From contig CAWGRH010000027.1 of the NCBI GenBank assembly GCA_963824905.1, positions 248,001 through 312,000 of the forward strand: a DNA stretch of 64,000 nucleotides. The letters run 5' to 3'. Made by a program: the position numbers and the translations under genes. The notes below the pieces were generated by a model that was not told where the DNA came from, did no database searches, and worked only from the letters and a program-made list of their open reading frames with translations. Below, piece after piece: positions 1-7,573 of the stretch (position 1 is its first letter; every line of letters begins with the position of its first letter). This DNA comes from JAJPKK01 sp963824905 (GTDB taxonomy: Bacteria; Pseudomonadota; Alphaproteobacteria; Rhizobiales; Xanthobacteraceae).

Positions 1-234
1 AGTCTCTGCTAGGTTACGGAGCCACGTCGGCTCACCAAAACGGAAATTGTCCAGTCCGATGACCTTTTGTATGCCCAACTTCCTCGCGAAGCGCGCCAGA
101 TAGTTCATCGTGTAGTAGCCGAGAAACCCGGCGCAGCCTGTCACGAGGACGATGGCATCGCCCCATTCCGCTCTCGCTCCAATCCGAGCATGAATATAGT
201 CCAGGTCCTCGGATACGACAGCGTTCAAAGGCAT
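1..234 (-). CDS. NAD-dependent epimerase/dehydratase (SDR), N-terminal fragment
   Basis: This is the N-terminal part of a nucleotide-sugar epimerase or dehydratase of the extended SDR family, cut by the window edge. About 78 residues are visible. A helical lead of roughly 30 residues is followed by a Rossmann beta strand and the glycine motif VTGCAGFLG, the NAD-binding signature, then LDNF as the second strand. The ATG at 232-234 is chosen; an in-frame GTG lies 12 bases upstream and the frame is open back to a stop near 306. It follows the GT2 gene by about 127 bases on the same strand and is the last visible gene of the sugar operon. Its likely role is a late step in making the activated sugar, such as 4,6-dehydration or epimerisation. 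Its substrate cannot be read from this fragment. Confidence 0.75.
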   Translation of the reverse strand, partial: MPLNAVVSEDLDYIHARIGARAEWGDAIVLVTGCAGFLGYYTMNYLARFARKLGIQKVIGLDNFRFGEPTWLRNLAET

Positions 235-361
235 CTGCGATTCCACCGCGGGAAACAGCCGCAAAGCGAGAAGCTGTTCGACACGTAGCTTGATGGGGGG
301 TGCTCAGCGCGTGGACGACGCGGTCTTGCCCGCCTCGGTCGGCCCCGGCCCACGCGCTCTG

Positions 362-1303
362 CTAGAAATTGATCCGCTCGCGTTCGACGACCAGCGGTCT
401 CTTCCTGACCTGATTGTAGATCGCGAGGATGTACTCGCCGAGGACACCGAGAAAAAACAGCTGCACGCCGCCGAAGAAGAACAGCGCCACGATGATCGTC
501 GGTATCCCGCCCTCGGTTTTGACCATTCGGAAGAGCGTCAGGAAAAAGATGCTGATCGAGTACAGCAGGCTCACGCTCGCCAGGAAGAATCCGAAGACCA
601 GCGCCAGCCTTACGGGCGCTCCGCTGAAGCTGATGATTCCGTTGAGGCCCTGGTCGAACATGCGAAGCAGACTGTTCTGCGATTTGCCGTACGTGCGCGC
701 CCGCCAAGTGTACGAGATGCCCGTCGCCTTGAATCCGCAGTCGAACGTCATCATTCGCATGAACGGTTGCGCATCGTCTATTTCCTTCATGGCATCGAGA
801 ACGCGCCGGTCGACGAGCTGAAAATCGCCGGCGTCCGGCGGATAGTCGACGTAGGAGAGCCTGCTCAGAAGCCGGTAGTAGGCCCTGCGCGCCGTAGCGA
901 TGATGAGCCCTTCCTCACGTATCGCCCGCAGTCCGTAGACGATCTCGAAGCCTTCTTCCCATTTCTTCACGAAGTCGGGGATAAGCTCGGGAGGATCCTG
1001 CAAATCGACCGGCTGGAACAGGAGAATGGCATCACCGCCGGCGTTCAACACCCCGTTATAGGTGTTCTTGAGAATGCCGAAATTGCGCGAATTGACGATG
1101 ATCTTGACGCAAGGGTCCGTGGCGGCAACGGCTTTCAACAAGTCGACTGTGCGGTCGGACGACGAGTTGTCGCAGAATATGTGCTCCCGGCGATAGTTCG
1201 GCAACTTCTCCTCGAAGAGCCTCTTGATCGTCTCGTAGCAAGTGATGATGCCGCGCTCCTCGTTGTAGCAGGGCGTAACGATGCTGATCGTCTTCTTGTC
1301 CAT
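362..1303 (-). CDS. Family 2 glycosyltransferase, DPM1/GtrB-like, membrane anchored
   Basis: This GT-A glycosyltransferase (313 residues) probably moves a sugar from a nucleotide donor to a polyprenyl phosphate or lipid-linked chain at the inner membrane. The N-terminus has the family-2 start IVTPCYNEERG and the DNSSSDRT segment. The DLQDPPE block near residue 100 matches the DPM1 family, but the usual DAD before it reads PVD, so the first metal-binding acidic residue is changed. Two hydrophobic segments near residues 230-255 and 268-292 form the membrane anchor, followed by a basic tail. It lies 89 bases after the Gfo/Idh/MocA gene in the polysaccharide operon. The family is clear; the sugar it moves is unknown. 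Confidence 0.88.
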   Translation of the reverse strand: MDKKTISIVTPCYNEERGIITCYETIKRLFEEKLPNYRREHIFCDNSSSDRTVDLLKAVAATDPCVKIIVNSRNFGILKNTYNGVLNAGGDAILLFQPVDLQDPPELIPDFVKKWEEGFEIVYGLRAIREEGLIIATARRAYYRLLSRLSYVDYPPDAGDFQLVDRRVLDAMKEIDDAQPFMRMMTFDCGFKATGISYTWRARTYGKSQNSLLRMFDQGLNGIISFSGAPVRLALVFGFFLASVSLLYSISIFFLTLFRMVKTEGGIPTIIVALFFFGGVQLFFLGVLGEYILAIYNQVRKRPLVVERERINF

Positions 1304-1392
1304 TTATGCGTCCTCGACCACAGACGAACCGGGTGTGGCACGAAACCGCCAATCGGCGGAAAACATGAATACTCCGTGCGCTTGGGTGCGCT

Positions 1393-2415
1393 TCATCCCT
1401 CGCATACATGCAGCCCCGCGACCTCGAACAGGCTCACCTTCTCGACTGCGGACCATAGGTCGAGCGCGCTTCGATACCACGCATAGCTGTCAGTCTGCTC
1501 GTCCCACAACGAACGACAAAGCCGCACGAGCAAGGGGACCCGTTTGTCAAGCTCGCCAGGAAGCGGCAAGTCTTGAGTGCCGTCGAACGGATCTCGTTGA
1601 TCCGCCCAAACAGCGGCGCCAGGACCAATGTGCTCTATTCTGAATTCGGTGGACGCTGCCATGGTATCGATCACCACGCGGCAGTTCGGAAGCCCCGTCC
1701 CCGAAAACGAGGCGGACCACCGCGCGATCTCGTTTGCGTCGGGTCCATATATCTCCGAACACAGAACATTGTCGTATCCCAACTCCGCCAGAAACGCGAT
1801 CAACTGAATTCCATAGAATCGCAATGCACCGCCGCCCGACGATTGATAACGCTTCCAAGTCGTGGCCGGATGACGATAGTGATGAGCGAGAAATCGCCAG
1901 GTAACCTGCAATTCGCCCATTTCGCCGCGGGGACCCTCTTCGAAAGCATGCAGCATCTCCTGTCCCCAAGCCGTCAGCCTGAAGATATATCCGATACGGA
2001 ATACTTTGGCAGCGTCGATGAGATCGTTGAAGAGAGACGCGGCCGCGCCGGGGGTCGGGGCGAGCGGCTTTTCCAACACCAGACGTTCCACATTCGGCAG
2101 TTTCCGACAATGCGAAAGCCATCGCATTTGAAGTTCGGGGCTCAAGGCCGCAATCACGCAATCAGCCCGCTGGAGCGCCGCATTCTCGTCGAGCACCCAT
2201 TCGACGGCGTCGGCAAAACGCGACAGTTCGGGCCGGGCGGAGAATTTGGCGCGATATCGTTCCGGCAGGACGATGTGGTCGGTACCCGCCTCGATGACCG
2301 CAGGCAGATATCCGTAGAGCCCGAAACCCGACCCGAGAATGGCCGCGACCTTCATCCGCGCAGCCGGGAGCCGTTCGGAATGCCGGTCATACGAAAAGTC
2401 CGCCAGCGGCTGCAT
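1393..2415 (-). CDS. Gfo/Idh/MocA-like sugar oxidoreductase
   Basis: This is a predicted NAD(P)-dependent oxidoreductase (340 residues from the first ATG) related to the Gfo/Idh/MocA family. These enzymes reduce or oxidise keto groups of nucleotide sugars. A Rossmann start (ILGSGFGLYGYLP) is followed near residues 110-120 by the family motif EKPLAP, whose lysine is usually catalytic, and then by a mixed alpha/beta C-terminal domain. An alternative ATG at 2353-2355 starts directly at the Rossmann strand and may be the true start, because the first 20 residues resemble no fold. It begins 24 bases after the methyltransferase stop, so the two are probably co-transcribed. A ketoreductase acting after C-methylation would fit the context; that role is inferred. 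Confidence 0.72.
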   Translation of the reverse strand: MQPLADFSYDRHSERLPAARMKVAAILGSGFGLYGYLPAVIEAGTDHIVLPERYRAKFSARPELSRFADAVEWVLDENAALQRADCVIAALSPELQMRWLSHCRKLPNVERLVLEKPLAPTPGAAASLFNDLIDAAKVFRIGYIFRLTAWGQEMLHAFEEGPRGEMGELQVTWRFLAHHYRHPATTWKRYQSSGGGALRFYGIQLIAFLAELGYDNVLCSEIYGPDANEIARWSASFSGTGLPNCRVVIDTMAASTEFRIEHIGPGAAVWADQRDPFDGTQDLPLPGELDKRVPLLVRLCRSLWDEQTDSYAWYRSALDLWSAVEKVSLFEVAGLHVCEG

Positions 2416-2439
2416 GAAGTCGAGCCACGGGTCGCTGTC

Positions 2440-3723
2440 TCAGATTTCCATGATGTGCATGTCGGGAAGCGGGACCACCAGTTTCGATTTCAGGCCCCGC
2501 GCACGCAACTGCTCGGCGATCGGCGTCGCGTAGTGCCACGCGAGCAGCACGACATAATCCGGCTGCTCCTCGAGCAAGACCCGGTTGTCGACCACGGGAA
2601 TATGTTTTCCCGGAAGATAGAGCCCGAGCTTGAGCGACGTCGGCTGTTCGGCGATGAGGGGCATCAGATCGCGGGTCACACCGTAGTAGTTGATCAAGGT
2701 CGAGCATCGCCCGGGGCATGAATTGCCGACGAAGGCGAGACCGCTTTGGTGGGCCCGGTACGCCAGCGTCATGAGCATGTCGCGGCTGTCTTGAACGCGG
2801 CTTCGAAAGCGAACATAGGTCTTCGGGTCGAACAGGCCACGCTCGACTTCGAGCGCCAGGAGAGCCGGAACAGCCGGGGCGAACGGGCGCGTTCCCTTTC
2901 GCGCGACATAGGCGCGGATGTTGCCGCCGTAGCGGTCGGCGCGTCGGACGTCGAAAACTTCCATTCCATAATAGGAAAACAACGTGACGAGCGACTTGAG
3001 GCTGTAGGTGCGAATGTGCTCGTGATAGACGGTGTCGAACTGGCCCTTTTCGATGACGTCGAGAAGATAGTGACTCTCGGTGACGAATACGCCGTCGTCA
3101 TCGAGCAATGCGCGAATGCCCCGCACGACCTCACCGAGGGGTGCCATATGCGCAAAGACGTTCGTCGCCGTGATCACCTTGGCCTTGCCGTAATCCCTGA
3201 CGATGTCTCGCGCCAGCGATTCGGTGAAGAAGCTCTGCAGGGTCTCGATCCCATTCTCGTCGCGGGCGATTTTAGCGATGTTGGTGGGCTCGATGCCCAG
3301 CGCCTGCATGCCCTGCAGCTTGAACCCCGTGAGCAGGGTGCCGTCGTTCGATCCGATGTCGACGCAGAGCGATCCTCGCGGCACGCCCAACTCCCGGACG
3401 ATGCCCTCTGCAAAGGCACGCTGGTAGACCTCCAGTTCCTTCGTGATGCCGCTGCGATACGGATAGTCGGGGTGATAAACCACCGATCCGTCGACGACGT
3501 AATCAAGTTGCGCCAGGCCCGATTCCGGACAGAGAAAGAACCTCAACGGATAGTAGGTCTCGGGCTGGGCAAGCTGCTCGCGGGTGAGCAGCGAATCGCA
3601 AAGCGGTTGGCAACCCAAGTCGATGATCAGCTCGAGGTCGGACGACCCGGAAATCTGACAACGGGTAAGAGGTCCGGGAGCAACGTCGTGATCGGGAATT
3701 GGCACCAAGCGAAGGCACTCCAA
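2440..3723 (-). CDS. SAM-dependent sugar C-methyltransferase, TylCIII/NovU-like
   Basis: This 427-residue protein has the three-part layout of nucleotide-sugar C-methyltransferases such as TylC3 and TcaB9: N-terminal zinc-knuckle domain, SAM-binding core, and C-terminal Rossmann-like domain. The SAM loop is VDIGSNDGTLL, the catalytic-region motif YHEHIRTYS is present, and the C-terminal domain has GLYLPGKHIPVV. The family adds a methyl group to C3 of a 4-keto-deoxysugar, giving branched sugars. The knuckles are unusual: both CxxC-type pairs appear as Cys22...Ser25 and Cys65...Ser68, while extra cysteines sit at 38 and 42, so zinc binding may be altered or lost. It lies between the cytidylyltransferase and the oxidoreductase, which supports a CDP-linked pathway. 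Confidence 0.85.
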   Translation of the reverse strand: MECLRLVPIPDHDVAPGPLTRCQISGSSDLELIIDLGCQPLCDSLLTREQLAQPETYYPLRFFLCPESGLAQLDYVVDGSVVYHPDYPYRSGITKELEVYQRAFAEGIVRELGVPRGSLCVDIGSNDGTLLTGFKLQGMQALGIEPTNIAKIARDENGIETLQSFFTESLARDIVRDYGKAKVITATNVFAHMAPLGEVVRGIRALLDDDGVFVTESHYLLDVIEKGQFDTVYHEHIRTYSLKSLVTLFSYYGMEVFDVRRADRYGGNIRAYVARKGTRPFAPAVPALLALEVERGLFDPKTYVRFRSRVQDSRDMLMTLAYRAHQSGLAFVGNSCPGRCSTLINYYGVTRDLMPLIAEQPTSLKLGLYLPGKHIPVVDNRVLLEEQPDYVVLLAWHYATPIAEQLRARGLKSKLVVPLPDMHIMEI

Positions 3724-3807
3724 AGTTTCACTGCGCGGCCGACATTGCGCGCGCTGCCGGCGATTGTTTTGCGATGAATGTGCGTCGTTTCATGACGAGA
3801 GCGCAGG

Positions 3808-4581
3808 CTACGACCATGTCTTCCATCGCGCCGCGCCCTTGGCCCATTGCTCTTCGAGAAAGTTGCGGTCGCGCAGCGTATCCATGGGATGCCAGAACCC
3901 GCCATGGACGAACGCGCGCAGTTGATCGTTCGCTGCCAATCTCTCCATCGGCTCGCGTTCCCACACGGTTTGATCGCCTGCGATCAATGCTCCGACCGAC
4001 GGCGACAGCAGGAAGAAGCCGCCATTGATCCAGCCGCCGTCGGTCTCGGGCTTCTCTTCGAAGGCGACGACCCGTTCGCCGTCGATGCCCATTGCGCCGA
4101 AGCGGCCGACCGGCCGAACTGCTGTCACGGTCGCCTTTCGTCCATGCGCCAGATGGAAGGCGATCTCCGCCGGGATGTCGACGTCGGCGACGCCGTCTCC
4201 GTAAGTCAGTGCGAAGTAGGGGTCGTCGGCCACATAGGGGAGGATCCGTTTGACCCGCCCGCCGGTCTGCGTCTGGTCCCCGGTATCGACCAGCGTGACC
4301 CGCCAGGATTCGGAGGTGTTGCGATGCACCTCCATGCGGTTGTCCGCGAGGTGCAGCGTGACATCCGACATGTGGAGGAAATAGTTCGCGAAAAACTCCT
4401 TGATCAGGTAGCCCTTGTAGCCGAGGCAGATGATGAAGTCGGTAAAGCCGTGTTTGCTGTAGATCTTCATGATGTGCCATAGAATCGGCTTGCCGCCGAT
4501 CTCGACCATCGGCTTGGGCCGCACGATCGTTTCCTCGGCCAGCCGGCTTCCAAGTCCGCCGGCCAGGATCACAACCTTCAT
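3808..4581 (-). CDS. rfbF: Glucose-1-phosphate cytidylyltransferase
   Basis: This enzyme makes CDP-glucose from CTP and glucose 1-phosphate, the entry step to CDP-linked 3,6-dideoxy and branched sugars. The length of 257 residues is typical of RfbF. The nucleotidyltransferase signature is GGLGSRLAEET followed by RPKPMVEIGGKPILWHIM, and the product-binding region contains TYGDGVADVD. The C-terminal WHPMDTLRD motif is also typical of RfbF rather than of the thymidylyl enzyme RmlA. It is the first gene of the sugar-building block, 203 bases downstream of the NusG-like gene on the same strand, and 84 bases before the methyltransferase. Confidence in the family is high. Confidence 0.92.
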   Translation of the reverse strand: MKVVILAGGLGSRLAEETIVRPKPMVEIGGKPILWHIMKIYSKHGFTDFIICLGYKGYLIKEFFANYFLHMSDVTLHLADNRMEVHRNTSESWRVTLVDTGDQTQTGGRVKRILPYVADDPYFALTYGDGVADVDIPAEIAFHLAHGRKATVTAVRPVGRFGAMGIDGERVVAFEEKPETDGGWINGGFFLLSPSVGALIAGDQTVWEREPMERLAANDQLRAFVHGGFWHPMDTLRDRNFLEEQWAKGAARWKTWS

Positions 4582-4784
4582 CGTGAGAATGCTCCACCCT
4601 CAGAGGCTGACCCCGAAGCAAACATGTTATTCGGCGCGCATGCTCCATCAGGCATTCGCGGATTTCTCCTCGCCGGTTCGACCGGTGTCGCCGTTTTGGA
4701 TCAAGTCCCCACCGAAGCTACCGCAGTTCGGGTGAACAGAGGTCCGACCCAAACCCAACTGCCCTGCCCCGCATTTGGGCCGCC

Positions 4785-5288
4785 TCAGGCCGCCGTGATC
4801 GCGCCTTCATCGAGCAGGATCCGGACCTTGCGGCCCAGGAGATCGAGCAGGATCGCGACGCGCTCCCGATCGGCCATGCCCTCGAACAGTCCGAGATTGT
4901 CGGCGAACACGCCGTCGACGACGCGCACGCGCTCGCCGGGGACGAACTGCTGGCGCCGCTCGAGCTTGACGAATCCGCCGTCATCTTCGCGCCGCTGCAG
5001 CGCCGCCACCACGTCGGATGGCACCGGCGCCGGATCGTCGCCGTTGCACACGAGCCGCGCCACGCCGGTGGTCGAGTGAATGGACCGCCAGCGCTGCGTC
5101 TCCACGTCGACGGTGACGAAGAGGTAGCGTGGAAACAACGGTGCCGCCACCGTCTCGACCCGGCGCGCATGCCGGCGACGCTTGAGATAGCGCGGCAGAT
5201 AGACGGCGAAGTCCTGGCGAATGAGATGCCCCATCGCCTTGGTTTCGGCGTGCGGCTGGGTCTGTACGACGTACCAGCGCGAGGTCAT
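4785..5288 (-). CDS. NusG/RfaH-like transcription antitermination factor
   Basis: This 167-residue specialised NusG paralogue probably binds RNA polymerase and helps it read through the long polysaccharide operon just downstream. The N-terminal NGN domain starts with WYVVQTQPHAETKA and includes LFPRYLFVTVD near residues 52-62. The C-terminal KOW domain begins near FVPGERVRVVDGVFADN and ends with a hydrophobic strand (VAILLDLLGRKVRILL). Its ATG overlaps the stop of the preceding winged-helix gene by four bases, so the two are translationally coupled. Housekeeping nusG normally sits with secE and ribosomal genes, which are absent here, so an RfaH or UpxY-like local role is the better reading. 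Confidence 0.85.
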   Translation of the reverse strand: MTSRWYVVQTQPHAETKAMGHLIRQDFAVYLPRYLKRRRHARRVETVAAPLFPRYLFVTVDVETQRWRSIHSTTGVARLVCNGDDPAPVPSDVVAALQRREDDGGFVKLERRQQFVPGERVRVVDGVFADNLGLFEGMADRERVAILLDLLGRKVRILLDEGAITAA

Positions 5289-5917
5289 GCGATCGCCTCC
5301 GCGCGCGGGCGCATGCCGAGGAGCTTCGGCGCCAACACCCGGTCTGACCCGATCACCGCCGCGGCGGCATCGAAGGTCGCGTCCGCCGCAGCGAGATCGG
5401 TCACCACGACCGCATCGTAGGGTTCGCCGATCGCAGCAAAGGAGGCGACGACGGGAACCCCGACAAAGGTCGTCGACGACGCGTTGGCATCGACGATCGC
5501 CACGATCTCGACGCCGCTCTCGATCGCACAGATGCGCGCGATCTCGGCGAGATCGGACACGCCGGCGACGGCGACGCGCTGGAAGCCGCGGCTGCGCAGC
5601 GCGGCAAAGGTTTCCGCGCAGTCGGCGCGCGCCTGGCGGAAGAACGAGAACGAGATGCCGAGGTATTCCACCGTCAGCCGCGACTTCTCGGCAAAGCCGT
5701 GCGGCGTCAGGTAATAGGCGTAACGCCGCGCCGGCGCCTCGCTGACCTTGACGAGCCCTTTTTTGACGCAGCGCTTGAGGTAGGCGTTGACGAGACCAAG
5801 CGCGATCCCGAGCTCGGCCGCCAAACGCCGCTGCGACTGCCCGCCGTCGCGCTCGACCGACTGCAGCAGTCCCAACAGGATCCGCTGGCTGTCCTCGTCC
5901 TGAGCGGTGCTCGACAT
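5285..5917 (-). CDS. EPS-associated winged-helix regulator with C-terminal Rossmann-like domain
   Basis: This is a predicted DNA-binding regulator of 210 residues. Residues 10-85 form a winged helix of the MarR type found next to exopolysaccharide genes (QSQRRLAAELGIALGLVNAYLK, then a wing ending YYLTPHGFAEK), with a helical segment after it. From about residue 108 a second domain begins with VAVAGVSDLAEIA, then IVAIVDAN, FVGVPVV and DAVVVTDL, the strand pattern of a small nucleotide- or CoA-binding Rossmann fold. The ATG at 5915-5917 is chosen because upstream sequence in this frame lies inside the acyltransferase gene. It overlaps the NusG-like gene and has a 17-base inverted repeat 63 bases upstream, a likely operator. 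The ligand is unknown. Confidence 0.75.
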   Translation of the reverse strand: MSSTAQDEDSQRILLGLLQSVERDGGQSQRRLAAELGIALGLVNAYLKRCVKKGLVKVSEAPARRYAYYLTPHGFAEKSRLTVEYLGISFSFFRQARADCAETFAALRSRGFQRVAVAGVSDLAEIARICAIESGVEIVAIVDANASSTTFVGVPVVASFAAIGEPYDAVVVTDLAAADATFDAAAAVIGSDRVLAPKLLGMRPRAEAIA

Positions 5918-5979
5918 TTCGCCCACGCCCTCTGTTGCGCCTTCCCTACAACGATCGCGGCGCCGACGGTCAAGGGCAA

Positions 5980-5996
5980 CGTTCACTCGGTGAACG
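5980..5996. promoter_or_regulatory. Perfect inverted repeat, putative operator of the EPS regulator
   Basis: CGTTCAC and GTGAACG form perfect 7-base arms around a 3-base centre (TCG). The site lies in the 107-base gap between the acyltransferase stop and the regulator start, where the promoter of the regulator and NusG-like genes would be. A winged-helix dimer would bind a dyad of this size. Self-regulation is inferred. Confidence 0.5.
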
Positions 5997-6024
5997 CAAC
6001 CAACCGTTTGAACAACAAGGATTT

Positions 6025-7446
6025 TCAGAACTGGAAATAGACGAATTCGGCGCCGCCTTCGCCGCCGAGCTCGATGATCAGGTAGCCGAGCATCAGTGCG
6101 AGACCAGCCGCGATCCACCAGCGCGGCCGGAGGCGGTTGCGCACGATCTCCTGGCTGGTCGGCCCGATGGTCGCGAATGCCATGGCGATGCCGAGCCACG
6201 TCAAGGTTTCGCCGAGGATCGAGCCGAACAGCGGCGGCCGCCAGCCGGACTCGACGAGCCGCACCTGCGAGGACCATCCTTCGGCGCCGGCCATCGCCGC
6301 GAGCACGTGGCGCGCGCTCGACATCGTGTCGGCGCGGAAGATCACGAAGGCTACGACCACGAACAGGAAGGTCAGCAGCCAGCCGAGCACGGCCGGCATC
6401 GCGGCGCCGGCGCGTCGCCACAGATGATTGGCGGCGAGCGCGAGGCCATGCAGCCCGCCCCAGATCACGAAGGTCCAGCCGGCACCGTGCCACAGCCCGC
6501 CGAGCAGCATGGTGACGAGCAGCGCCGCCATCTGCCGCGACAGGCCGTAGCGGCTGCCGCCCATCGAGATGTAGAGATAGTCGCGCAGCATGCGCGACAG
6601 CGTCATGTGCCAGCGCCGCCAGAAATCGATCACGCAGGTCGTGCGATAGGGCGCGTCGAAATTGTCGGGGATGACGATGCCGAACAGGAGCCCGAGCCCG
6701 ATCGCGATGTCGGAATAGCCGGAGAAATCGAAGTAGATCTGCAGCGCGAAACCGAGCGCGGCGAGCCAGCCTTCGGCGAACGACAACGGCCCCGCCGCCG
6801 CGTGGCCGAAGAGCTGGTTGACCGCGAAGCCGAGATTGTCGGCGATCAGCACCTTCTTCATCAGCCCGAACACCATGAGCGCGAGGCCCTGGCCGTAGAG
6901 CCGCGTCGTCTCCTCGCGCGGGCGGCGCTTGTCGAGCGAAGCGAAGAACTCGCTGTGGCGCAGCAGCGGCCCGGCGATCAGGTGCGGGAAGAACGACACG
7001 TAGAGCGCATAGCGCACCAGCGGATGCGGCTTGGCGACGCCGCGCCGCAGGTCGACGAGATAGCCGATCTGCTGGAACGAGAAGAAGCTGATGCCGAGCG
7101 GCAGCGCGATCGCGAGCGGCCGGTAATCGAACCCGGCGACGGACGCGACGGTGCCGAGAAAGAAGTCGAGATACTTGAAGGTGCCGAGAATCGCGAGGTC
7201 GGCGACGATGCCCGCGGTGAGCCACATCATGTTGCGGGTGCGGCCGAACTGCTGCGCGGTCCACCAGTTGAGCAGGATGGAACCGATGAGCAGCAGCAGC
7301 AGCGGCGGGTTCCAGTAGGAATAGAATACCGCCGACATGCACAAGAGGCTCGCGATCCACCAGCGCCAGTGATCGGCGACGATCCACTGCACGACGAGCG
7401 CGGCGGGCAAGAATACGAGCAGGAAGAGCTGCGAGTTGAACAGCAT
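6025..7446 (-). CDS. MBOAT family membrane O-acyltransferase, AlgI-like
   Basis: This integral membrane acyltransferase of 473 residues has about 10-12 hydrophobic segments. It probably transfers acetyl or another acyl group to an exported polysaccharide in the periplasm, as AlgI does for alginate. MBOAT hallmarks are visible: FFPHLIAGPLLRH, IYFDFSGYSDIAIG, NFDAPYRTTCVIDFWRRWH, and LWHGAGWTF carrying the conserved catalytic histidine at position 320. The start ATG is at 7444-7446, with a 127-base gap to the divergent glycosyltransferase. No AlgJ/AlgX-like partner is seen in the window. The family is certain; the acylated polymer is inferred from the neighbours. Confidence 0.9.
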   Translation of the reverse strand: MLFNSQLFLLVFLPAALVVQWIVADHWRWWIASLLCMSAVFYSYWNPPLLLLLIGSILLNWWTAQQFGRTRNMMWLTAGIVADLAILGTFKYLDFFLGTVASVAGFDYRPLAIALPLGISFFSFQQIGYLVDLRRGVAKPHPLVRYALYVSFFPHLIAGPLLRHSEFFASLDKRRPREETTRLYGQGLALMVFGLMKKVLIADNLGFAVNQLFGHAAAGPLSFAEGWLAALGFALQIYFDFSGYSDIAIGLGLLFGIVIPDNFDAPYRTTCVIDFWRRWHMTLSRMLRDYLYISMGGSRYGLSRQMAALLVTMLLGGLWHGAGWTFVIWGGLHGLALAANHLWRRAGAAMPAVLGWLLTFLFVVVAFVIFRADTMSSARHVLAAMAGAEGWSSQVRLVESGWRPPLFGSILGETLTWLGIAMAFATIGPTSQEIVRNRLRPRWWIAAGLALMLGYLIIELGGEGGAEFVYFQF

Positions 7447-7573
7447 TATGCGCCTGGCGCCATGTGGAAGGCCCGCATCACGACCTTCGTCTCTCGCGGC
7501 CCCCCGATGCCCTCAACGAGCGCGGAGTTTCCCTCGCGCGGTCGATTTGGTAACCTACCCGGTGGGGGAAGCA

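Noticed and set aside
290..1486. Long plus-strand open frame across the glycosyltransferase
   Set aside because: It is the antisense shadow of a clear GT2 gene; its translation is charged, low-complexity and has no known motif.
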